Below are positions 12,813 through 23,500 of a stretch of 64,000 nt of DNA, in pieces. The position numbers and the translations under genes were made by a program. The stretch is from Scatophagus argus (taxonomy: Eukaryota > Chordata > Actinopteri > Scatophagidae). Positions within the stretch are counted from its first letter, which is position 1. The number at the start of each line of letters is the position of its first letter. The notes beneath the pieces were generated by a model. The model saw only the letters and a list, made by a program, of their open reading frames with translations. It was not told the DNA's origin and made no database searches. The DNA lies in contig NC_058493.1 of assembly GCF_020382885.2 (NCBI RefSeq), positions 27,286,999 to 27,350,998 of the forward strand. Direction: 5' to 3'.

Positions 12813-13235
12813 GTTAATTTGCCACAGTTTAAGCAGGCTTTTGCATTAAACTGTGTTCAAAGCATGTTCACACTTCTTGTCCAAGACTGTTTACTCAGCT
12901 GGTTGGGAGGTGTTATCTTCTGTGTCTTCACACATGAGAATCAAGTCCTTCTCCACAGTTCACTGTTGGTGCAGACTGTCCACCAAAACCTGCTTGATTT
13001 ATGTTGATGAACTATGACTGAACTATGACTGTTCTGCTGAATTCAGCACCAGCTTTCACAGTTCATAAAAACTTTTAAATATAACAAACTGTATTACTAT
13101 TAACAGGAAATACCCGTTAATCAGCCCAAAAAGGGTCTGACTGAAGCTCAACCAAAGTCTCAACATCCTTTCAGTCCTGAGCAGCCCTGTCGGAGCAGAT
13201 GCTTTATGCTCACTGTACATTTTATACATCATATT

Positions 13236-13260
13236 TGATATATATTTATATATATATATA
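13236..13260. repeat. (TA)n tract
   Basis: AT-only stretch of TATATATTTATATATATATATA inside tnnt3 intron 1. Confidence 0.8.
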
Positions 13261-14705
13261 AAGGGTCTTTGGATGACTCCTTCACACTTAGCAGTGGGCA
13301 CAGCTGCAGAGGACTTGGGGGGATTAGTTGTGGATCATATTTCTACCCATCAGCTGAGGAACGGTGTCCAAATAGCTGCTTTAATCCCCTAGCTTGGTCC
13401 AGCGGGAGGATCCTCTGCACTCAAACAGCCAATCAGCATCCTCCCCCAACAAATGAGCTCTTTGATCGACTTACAGCTGACAGCAGCCTCACCTCTGTGT
13501 GTCCAGCATTCACTAAGTACATACCGACACTTCAGCGCTCTGTATATTTAGTGAATGGTCACTTCATTTCTTAAGTATGTGGACAGTGAAGTCTGAGAGG
13601 TGTTTCTGAGCCTTTCTGAAACTAAAACTCTGAAACTAAAGCCAAAAGTGAAAGGGCGATGAAACAGGTGAGACAGCTGAGACAGCACATCCTGAGCCAA
13701 TCAAGAGCTGATTTAGATTGAAATATGAGAGGAATCACATCAGTCCCACCCACAGAGATGAGAGAAGCTGATAGCTGGATGAAGGATGCGTATTTTACTT
13801 CTGACAGCAAATGCATCATCACTATCTCAAAATTTCGTGTCTGTAAAATGTCAGCCTGGTTTGCAGGTCGACTGAAGTGTGCAGGGAGTATTGGTTTAAA
13901 GTTCAACAGGTCACAAGGTGAGGCTTTGGCTTTTGAAGCATTTCTGTGAGACATAATCACCACCGTGTAGTTGTGATTTGGATGGCGTTTATGTCGGCTG
14001 CCTCTTTGAGCTACGACCACGTTCATACTGGACAGTTCAGCAGGTCACAGTTCACCTCCAAGTATGCTATTAAACTTAAAAATATTTAAAGATAATGTGG
14101 GTTAGAAATAAGATGAACAAGATGGAAAACACAAAAGGTCAAATCCATTTACGGCTGTAACTCACAACTCTCTTAACTTTTGGACAGAATGAACCGAGAA
14201 GTTCGACGTCACAGAGGATGAAGGTGTAGACTTCACTTATTTCTTTATGATTACTTTAATACATTCATCAATTTCTCTTCAGAGCTCAGGTTTTACTCCA
14301 CTCTCATTTTTTTTGTCCACTTCAACACAAAAGACCATTAACATTAACTTCAGGTTGAATCGCAACTTCCACATGCGATTCAGTGACACAAAGTGATTTT
14401 TTTATGACTCTGTTAAATCAATCTGTTCTCAGGAAACTGGACTCCAGCTGCAGAGCCAGACTGTGGACCTCCCCAAGTGTAAACTACACATGTCTGACAT
14501 GCAGCAGAACATGTCTGCACCCTTTCCAGAACGTGGCTCCTGAGGTTACAGCCTGTTCGAGGACAGATCTTTGCTTTCTCTCTGTCTTATAGCGCCTGAC
14601 GTAAATACGGTAAAAAACAAAACCTTCAACCAACAGACTTTTGGATTAAGAGGACAAACCCGTATTTTACTGCTGATGAGTTATTTGAGGTTGTGGTTGA
14701 CTTAC

Positions 14706-14768
14706 CTCAGAGAGGAAGAGAAGCTCCAGCGATGAAGATGATGATGGTCTGTCAGAACCTGCAGGCTC
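14706..14768 (-). other. tnnt3: Non-coding first exon of tnnt3
   Basis: A donor CTGAG/GTAAG at 14706-14701 on the minus strand follows a stretch with no ATG in a useful frame. Upstream are a TATA-like box and a CCAAT box at suitable distances. It would splice to the acceptor at 11453. The transcription start near 14765 is an estimate from the TATA position. Confidence 0.55.
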
Positions 14769-14790
14769 CGCTCAGAGAATAAGTCCTTGT

Positions 14791-14827
14791 GTTATAGCGA
14801 TACTTGAGCTCATCAGGCCCTTATTGG
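14791..14827 (-). promoter_or_regulatory. tnnt3: Candidate tnnt3 core promoter
   Basis: On the minus strand CTATAAC at 14797-14791 lies about 28 bases before the predicted start. CCAAT is at 14827-14823. The same site forms a one-mismatch CArG box (14818-14827). A one-mismatch MEF2-like CTAAATTTA is at 14992-15000. All are inferred from sequence alone. Confidence 0.45.
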
Positions 14828-15062
14828 CTGTGGGGTGTGTGTGTGTAGTATGTATGTTTATGTGTGGAAAAGGTGGGTAGAGGAGGGAGGGAGGGGGCAG
14901 CCATGACCCTGGAGAAGGAGATGGATGAAATACTGTGGATGGAAGAGGAGGGCTCAGGTTTTGGAAAGGAGCAGCTGAGAAGCTTCTGTTGCTAAATTTA
15001 CAGTGATAGAAGGCTGAGAGGGGGGGGTTACACATCAGCATGGCATCCAGACAATGGAGGGA

Positions 15063-15064
<2 letters not shown>

Positions 15065-15096
<32 letters not shown>
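15065..15096. repeat. (GT)n microsatellite
   Basis: Sixteen GT units about 300 bases upstream of the predicted tnnt3 start. Confidence 0.95.
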
Positions 15097-15097
<1 letters not shown>

Positions 15098-15724
15098 AGC
15101 CACTTCATCAACCAGTCAGTCAATCAGTCAAACACTCAGTCAGTACAGAGCAACGATAGAATAATAATAGAATGGACTAAAAACAGAACGCTCACTACCA
15201 ATCAGTCAGTTGTAATATGATTTATGGAGCAATAATAGAAACAGACAATGTTTCATTGTTCTCACTTTGTATACAGCAGAGACTTGTACGTTAGTTACAT
15301 TCATATATATTAAAAAAAACTATATATACTAAACTTATCTATTCATAAAAAAATTTATATTTCAGCTTGGCCTCCAGCCTCATCATAGTTAAAACACAAT
15401 AAAATGCCCACTACAGTGCCCTCATTGATATATTTAAAGATGGCCGACATGTCTCTACTTCCTCCCACTGTACTAAAGTGTAGCCAAATTATCTTGGATG
15501 CAAGCCCTACCCTCTTGTCCTGGTGACATCATTTGGAGCCAGAGTCTGTGCAGTAGTGATCAGGAGGTGGAGCCACAGTATTGAATTTCCACCCACACAC
15601 CCAATCAGGAGCAGCTCTCAGCTGTCAATCATGATGTTTCAGCCCCTTTTCTAGCATCAAATAACAAATTAAAGTTATTAAAGAAAAAGAAATTGAAGTT
15701 AAGAAAAAATAACATTTAACATAC

Positions 15725-15890
15725 ATCAGTGTGATAGGATCCACCTAATATGACAGATACTATCTTTGGGAAAAATTGATTTAATGTGTATTTGCACTTT
15801 TTAGTATGTCCCATCTGCTAACATGGAGAGGAAGTGGTTTATGAGCTGTACTGCAGCCAGCCACCAGGGGGCAAGCAAGAGGTTTTAGTT
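15725..15890 (+). repeat. Dispersed repeat, copy 1, with CTCF-like core
   Basis: Shares several words in the same order with 34838-34990: AAAAATTGATTTAATGTGTA-like text, a TTGTCCCAT-like block, then TATGAGCTGTACTGCAGCC and AGCCACCAGGGGGC. The last block, CCACCAGGGGGCAAG at 15861-15875, fits the CTCF core consensus. The element class is not known to me. Confidence 0.7.
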
Positions 15891-16361
15891 TCACTTTTGG
15901 GGCGCTTTTGATGTAGCAGCTTCATATCCAACCAATAGTAGAATGTACATTTACTAAAGGACTGTAGTTAAGTAAAGGTTTGAGTTACTTGTACTTTATG
16001 AGTCTTTTCTTTCCACATATTTCTACTTCACTACATGTTAGAGGGAAATTTTGGAATTTTTGCTTCATTAAAACTATTTTAATAACTAAAGTTTTTGGTC
16101 AGTATAGCACACACTAAGGAGTTCATTGCTTCAGTCAATTAAATTTACAATCAACACTGACTGGACATCCACAAAATTGTGGCCAGTTTTGCTTGTGTTT
16201 AATACTTTCAACATACTTCTTCCACCACTGCATCCACTTCTGTCTCTTAGAAATAAAATTAATAGTGTTTGGCAAAGGGAAATATAATTTGTGATAAGCA
16301 CAGTGAAATCTGACTGACGTTTTTTATCACTGTAATGAGGAAATGTTTTTAACAACAATTT

Positions 16362-16460
16362 CAGTTCAATTGAGTCTATTTATATAGCGCCAATTCACAA
16401 CAAAAGTTATCTCATGACACTTTCCAATTAGAGCAGGTCTAGACCAAACTCTTTAATTAT
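16362..16460 (-). mobile_element. LINE (L2-like) 3' tail fragment
   Basis: The text TATATAGCGCCAATTCACAA followed by TCTCATGACACTTTCC is the reverse complement of the tail seen at the end of the element at 31743-32640. Only the tail survives here. Confidence 0.6.
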
Positions 16461-18148
16461 ATTATATTATAACATACCTGCAAAGTCACAAAAATGCTTA
16501 TATTGAACATATTTCAAGTTGATGTCAAACCGTCGTTCATCCATTTTTATTTTTAGGCAGTCAAAGCACTTGATGAAGATTAAGGAAAGATGGTGGTCTT
16601 GGATTAAAATTGAAAAAGGAAACAATGACTTGAAGCACGAGACAGAACGTCTTGACTTCATTATTATTTGACCAGAACCATAATGCTTTTATTTCCTTTT
16701 GGCCTCTGGTGTCTCTGGAATTGACTATTTATAGTAAAAAAGGTCATTTTGGCAGGAAAGATTTTGCTCTTTCATTGAGCCCTTAATGAATCCAAAGCAA
16801 TGACAAGGATGTGAGAGCTAATCCTCATTAACAGACATGAACACCAACACTGGACACATCAGCAAAGCGAGAGTGAGAAGTGTCACGTTATAATGGCCAA
16901 GATGTACGTCTGAATGAGTATGACTGGTTGTCACTGGTTGTCACTACAACAACAATGACTGTCAGTAATCATTACTTTCATGAAGATAATCGCTGAGTTT
17001 TGAAGTTTTAATCAAATAGTGGGAGCTGATGGCTCTCATTGTTTCCACTGGTGCACGTACTGGTCTACATACTGGTCTCATCGGCAGACTAAAGCAGAAA
17101 GCATCTAGTTCCTGATCCTGTCACACAGATTTCACAAAACGAATAAAGTTTTATGATTACATTATAAAAATTTATTCCAAGTGACACTTGGTTGGAAACG
17201 TGTTAATAGCAGAAATTAACAGAAGGTGTAAAATTATTTATATATGTACATAAAACAACTTGACCAGCAACAACTACTTGTTGTATTGTAGTCCATCAGG
17301 ATTATTCATTTAGGCTACAGCTGTAGCAGAAACAGAAGTTTGGTCAAAATACGTGATTAAAATCAAACCTGAATAAAACACGTTTTGTGTTAGTTTTAGC
17401 AGAATCCTAAAGTGCCTGCCTTTTTGCAAATGAAGCTTATCACAGTTTTTGAAGGTCAGCCCTGGTTGATGTCAGGTAAAGGCTCATAATGCCCATTCTA
17501 GTCTGCTGAGCTAACAAGAACAACCACCTACCCTCAGGTGGAGGTGTCTGCCGACTGCCTGTAGGGGCTGCATCTCAGCCATCTCAGGTGGCCTGGAAAC
17601 CCCCATCTGCCCCTGCAACATACACTGAAGGCAACAGTTTTATTTTTGGAGTGGCCACGGGCACTGTGGCTCGCTCCCTAAGGCTTCAGTTCAGTTCAGG
17701 ATGAGTCGGCCATGTGGCACCTGAGCCGGGATTAACAAGCAGAGAGCAGTTTGTCCCGACAGCCGCTCGCCGAAGGTACTGTAAACCAGTCAAACTTAGT
17801 GTCTGTTGATTGACAAGCTGCTGGTACAGCAGGGTGGTCCTGACCCGTCATCCTGGTGCTAACCTGCAAATGGCGCATAGGATTTAATAGAAGCACGTGC
17901 ACGATCTGAAATCTTAAACGCATGATGCATACATCTGTGATGTGCAGAGCTTGCAATGCAGATTTTACCATGTTTCTGCATACATCTAACGCAATAAGAG
18001 ATGTGACCACGAGTCAGTCAGTAACAGAACCTGCACCCCAGTACGCTGATTATACATTTTTTCCTTTTCTTGGCCTTTCCAGTCACTTTGAGCTGTAAAT
18101 AAATTGTCACTTTAGCAGCCTTCTTACTCTTAACTGTTTGCTTTGCAG

Positions 18149-18189
18149 CCTATCAAGCAAATCACGAGCAGCACCTATTTTCACTTCAG
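18149..18189 (+). other. Possible 5' UTR exon of the prr33-like gene
   Basis: A 41-base stretch lies between a pyrimidine-rich CTTTGCAG acceptor and a strong donor CAG/GTAAGTG. It holds no ATG. It could splice to the acceptor at 20514. No transcript evidence is available from sequence, so this is only a candidate. Confidence 0.35.
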
Positions 18190-20514
18190 GTAAGTGTTGT
18201 TCATGATGTAGCAGTATGATGATTAACCAAGAGCTCGTCCTCCATTTTGTTTGATTGTATTCTTCAAAGCTAGATAGACTGAGGTCATGTCACAGTTTTA
18301 TCACAACGCTAATCTTATACTTTCCTCATTTGAGCTGCACCAATGGAACCCTCCAACCCCAGGTGCCTTAAAAGGGGCACTTCTCATGTGTCAGATGGCA
18401 TCTCTGTCACTATGACTGCAGGACTCACTTTGACAAGAGGGATTCATGTTATACATTTGCTCAAAACCAGGCAAACATCACAGAGTGTTCAAATTTAAAG
18501 AGACACGCCATCTATACTTAAAATAATTAACAAACAGAGGTGATTAAACTTGCAGAAAACATCTCATTGAGTGTAATTTTCTTGCTTAACCGAGACCAAA
18601 CTGGTGCTAATGTGACATTAATGAAAATGTCATATTAGCAGTGAAAACCTCAGAAACGAGAGTCCAAGCTCCCGGTGGGAACAGCCTTGAGTGGATTTGG
18701 GTCTAGGATTGATTTGCAGCAGACTGAGGCTGTTTGTGTGAGTGCAGGACAGCAGGCAGCAGGTGCTCAGTGTCAGGATGTTTGCTCTTATTTCCCTCGG
18801 TCTAAAATTAGACCTTGGACCTTTTCTAGTGTCACCCAAAGATACTCTACTATTCAGACAGGAAAGGAACAATTCAGCTCATGTTGCCACTCAAGACCAC
18901 CAAGTAAAAGTATATCATGTTGTAAACCAAACCGACCGTCGTAAATGTCAAATCTGAATATTATATTTTGAGATATTGCGTAAGCTTTTGTAGAATTTGT
19001 GGGGCAACATTTATCCCCCTCTGCAGCTTCAGTTTCTCCAATTTCCTGCCTAAACACTTCTTTGTCTAATATAATCTTGGGTGCCATGGAATATATGTTA
19101 CATTTATGGTCAGCTAATTATGCTTTTGACCTTTGGCATTATCTTTTATTATTGTTTGCCTGAACTGTGAATGGCTGAAGAATTTGGACCCAGTTTACAG
19201 CTGCTCATGTTTTAAGTTTCTTTGGTTCTGAACATTAGCTAAATCCCCCCTCCCCTCCTTGTATGGACCTATTCACCCTCCTGTATGTGTCAGTCATCTT
19301 ACTTTGGGTTTACTTTTATTTCCTGCAGAGGTCATTTTTAAATCCGACTGTCTCCTTGAGAGACTATTTTCATAAGTAGTTTGTCATCATTTCAAAGTAG
19401 CCTTGCCATAAGCAACAGCTTTACATGCCTTTCTATTTCCAATAGTGACGCTTCTTGTAGCCATGCAGCATCTTCAGGACCCAATTAAGGATTCTGAAAC
19501 CTGCTAATGTGCCTGTTATCATGAGAGCTCATAGTTTTCAGTATTCTTGTCTCAGAGCCATTAGCATGAGTTAAATCAGTGCATTTGGTAAGCTGCTGAA
19601 AACAATATTCTGGGAGCACAGCAGAAGACGATGAGCTCACCTACACAGTAAATGACAAAGAAAGCAAAAACAGAAGCTTTTATTGGGGAGAAAAAACATC
19701 AGAAATTTGTTAAATTGAAGTTATTTTATTGTATTGAAAGATTTATTATCACTGAAATATTCTGAGATTATTGTTCAGTATAAACAGAGAAAAAGACTCA
19801 ATATTAGCTTCACTACCTTTTGTAACAGTATACCAAAGTGTCACAGGAAATTTGTCATTACAACAGGATTTAAATACATTTCCAACCTAAAGCTTAGAAT
19901 ACAGAATATGATGAAGTGATAGTGGCTGGGTAGTGGCAAGATTTTTATATATATAATCCAAAATTCCAAAAGTCCAGCATGTGCTTCACAAATCTTCATA
20001 GAACTGTCCATCTGAAAAAAGAAAAATTAAATTAAAAATGATCGGCATTTAGACTTGTCATACAAACAGAATTAATGACTTAAATGAAACATCTATGATA
20101 TGCAAAAATAAGCTTCTGTGATGTCTGGCATTAAAGGTGTATTTTCTAGCCCGGCTGTGTTTTGGAACAAAACATTTCCACCTGCTGATGATTATGAATG
20201 TCACACCATGCAGCTGGAATCTCATCAAAGTCCTTCTCTGACGTCTTCTTAATCCAGTTCCTATTATTAACAGGCTTATCACGGAGATGTGTAACCTCTT
20301 CATGAAACATTTCCTTGGCTCTTATTTTGAATTTTTAGGGAAACTTTGATTCATTAATATTAACTATAAATAATGTCAGAAGTTTTTTTCTTTTGTTATC
20401 GAGCAAATATAATGGAAAAAAAAACCTTAGACAGGCCTATTTTGAGGATTCATTTTCCTTGTTGTTTTTAAGAGTTTTGGCTAAATAGACTGCTGTGTCT
20501 CATCTGTCTTGCAG
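18190..20514. other. Candidate first intron and upstream DNA of prr33-like gene
   Basis: AT-rich DNA with no coding exon recognised. It contains a perfect CArG box, CCTTAAAAGG, at 18366-18375. It ends with the acceptor CTGTCTTGCAG before the large coding exon. Confidence 0.5.
18366..18375. promoter_or_regulatory. CArG box (SRF-type site)
   Basis: CCTTAAAAGG fits CC(A/T)6GG exactly. SRF sites drive many muscle genes, and this one lies 2.2 kb before the prr33-like start codon. Occupancy is not known. Confidence 0.4.
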
Positions 20515-20523
20515 AAATCTAAA

Positions 20524-23500
20524 ATGCTGATGGAAGTAAGCTACAGTAACGGGCTGGATCCTGACCTGTCCCAGCAGTATCCCCCACCCTTACTGCCAAA
20601 ACCAGGCAAAGACAATGCAAGGCTTCAGAAACTCAAGAAGAAGCGAGCCAAGAAAAAAGGGAGCCTCTCTCAGACGCCCATCCCCTTTCGCTCTTGTTTA
20701 TCGCCTGTAAATGAAGCAAGCACAGACCTCGAACACAGTGACCAGTCCAGCCCACCAAGAACACCAGATTCAGCCTACAATGCGGACTCTTCAGTGTCCA
20801 GTTTCCCCTTTGGCTCCCTCTATGATCACTCTGCATCTGCATTCCCTCATCCTCAGAGCAACCCCTACAGCCAAACAGGCAGCTTCCCCCCTCAGTCCTA
20901 CATAGCTCAGATGAGGACTTCTGAAGAGCAGGTAGCTCCGTTGTATGAGTGCTCCTCTTTTTTATTCGATGATGTGACTCCTGTCATGATGCCCCCTTCA
21001 GCTTCACCACCCCCATCACCACTTGAGCAGGTTCCAGCTCCACCTCTTCCCTCTGCTTTCAATTTTAACATGACATCAAATTCCCATGGGTCAGTCACAA
21101 CAACCCCTCCGGTCGCCGTGTCGCAGTCCAGCACCAAAATATCGACTCACAGCCTGACTCTATCCCCAGCTGCCCCCAACTGTGGCCCAGGCCTTGTACC
21201 TTCTCAGGTTACTGACCTACCTCCTGTTCCACTGCTGCTATCAGTTTCAAACAGTCAGACACAATCTTTCATTCCCAGCCAGAGGGAGACAAACACCAGC
21301 TCAAAGGACAAGCCTCAGAGTCAGGCATCATCTTGGACTGTCAGGGCTATCAGCAATGGCAACTTTGTTCCAAGCCAGATGCCCACTGAGATAACCGCCT
21401 CAAAAATATCACTCGTTGAAGCAGTGAAAGAGACAAAGCCTGACACAGCTCAAACCAGGATTTACACATCAAAGGCAACATTTTATGAGATCTCTAAACC
21501 TCCCTCCATGCTGGACCTCACAGTAATAAACCCAACCTCTGCCGTAGACAGAGAGAAAACTGCTGTATCAGAGACAAAGACTGATCAGAAACTATCTGTA
21601 CTAAAGTCCCAATGTGGAAGACCTAAGACTCCCTCTTGCACACCAGCCCGAGTATCCACACCCTTTTTTGAAATTTCCAAACCTAACCCACTTTTGTTTG
21701 CTGCAAGTCCTGCTTTCAACTCCTCTCAAGATTTACAGACTCCTGCAATTCCTAACAAGGTTCCAAGACACAAATCAACAATTCAGACTAACAGTTTAAA
21801 TAAATCTCCAGCTGCCCCAAAAGAACTGACGCTGACTGAGGTTAATCACATTACTCCAATCAAAAAGGCCAGCAATTACAAAGAAACAGAGATTCAAAAT
21901 ACACCAAGGAGTACAATAAATACTGAGCCGGACCCCAGAGAGAATGTGGCATCACGTTTAACTGCAACTGGCTCTACTGTGGTCAAATCAACATTAAGAG
22001 AACCACTCACCCCAAAACTACAAACAGACGTTTCTGAAAGTGAAGCTAAAGCTTTGCCAAAGGTTCCATCGTTTTTCTCCACTACGCCAAAGACTTCAAA
22101 TCTAAACCCTACGCCAGGGATCTCTATGCAAGCACCAGAAAGTCCAAGCCCACAGTCATCTACTTATCATCACCCTGTGGCCGAGGCACGCAAGTCTTTG
22201 ACGTCACTACTGGAGACTCAAATGTCGTTAGGGACTTCAAAGCCCAAGTCACGATCAATGTATTATGGGCTTACCCCAACCGAGTATGTTGCCTACGGTG
22301 GTATCAGGACTATCGCATCACATCACAGCACTGTACCCTCCAGGATTAATGAAACCTCTTCAAATAAAACCCAATCAGATGTAGCTGTAGATGGATCACA
22401 TGTCCCAAAGTCTAATGCAACAGAAATACTCAATGGACACCAAGATCTTCCCTCTATGATGGAGGGTCCTGCTACTCACGTTTTACAACCTCTGTCAACT
22501 CTAAAGGATTCGAAAGGGATTGTCACGCATAACAAAGATGTGTTTGAGGAAAGTTGGTCTGAAGCTCACAGTATTGGAATACAATCCCATAAACCTTCTA
22601 GCATGGACACAGTAAAACCTGAGCTTCCCCTTGGCTTGGCACAGAAAACAATGCAACTGTCCACAAGTGACGTATCCACATCAAAAGCCTCATATTCTGA
22701 GGCTCCAGTACCAATACCTAAAGCAGGTGAGGTACACACACAAAGTTCAGCGCCAAATATGACTCCATGCTTGACTGATAGTAGTGGTCTGTCGGGTTCT
22801 TCCTCACCTTTAGTGAAAGTAGTTTTAAATGGAGAAGCACAACACAGTGCAAGATGCATAGATGTCATAGAGAAGGGCGGCAGTCCTGAGAAAATGCCTA
22901 CAAAAGGAGAATCCAAGTTCACAAATGCAAAAGCAGCACAAACAGAGATAGCTCAGGTCCAGTCTTACCAAACCAATGGTCTCAATGTCCAACTCGCTGC
23001 CAGTCCTGTTAAAGACCCAGCTGATCCTAAAAACCTGGTTATTCAATCTCCTGCAACAGATTTAGCGCAGATATACACAGGGGTTGACACCACAAATGGT
23101 ACATTCATCTTTGGAAAACAACAAGGCACCAAATTGGTTTCTGAATCACCGCTGCCCAGTCAAGTTACTACAGAAGCTAGTCTACACAAACCAAGGGAAG
23201 CGGTTAATCAAGCAAGTGGTGGGTGTACTCCTCCCAGTAAAATGATTATGAGAAACATTTTGCCTTCTGTGGCTGCTAATACAGAGCTTATCATCAACAA
23301 AACTAAAACTGTGCCCCAATTCCCAAATATATCCTCTGAAGAATCAGTTATCGCTACCACAGCATCCATTTTGCCACATGATCCTGTAACAGCATCTGTG
23401 TGTTCTGCACAGTACAGTATGTGTACAGTATCTGCAACTACGCAAAGCGCAGAAATCACAGAACAAATCAGCGTAGAACTTAAAAATCAAGAAAAAATTA

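Larger units (their letters stand above)
14830..18148. other. Divergent intergenic region between tnnt3 and prr33
   Basis: No coding exon seen. It holds a (GT)n tract at 15065-15096, a dispersed repeat with a CTCF-like core (15725-15890), another 'ACTCCACT' type repeat (15955-16080) and a LINE-tail fragment (16362-16460). The two flanking genes are transcribed away from it, so muscle control elements could lie here. Confidence 0.5.

Noticed and set aside
13622-14026. Minus-strand frame of 134 codons in tnnt3 intron 1
   Set aside because: No family similarity seen and lies between the non-coding and first coding tnnt3 exons. Likely chance.
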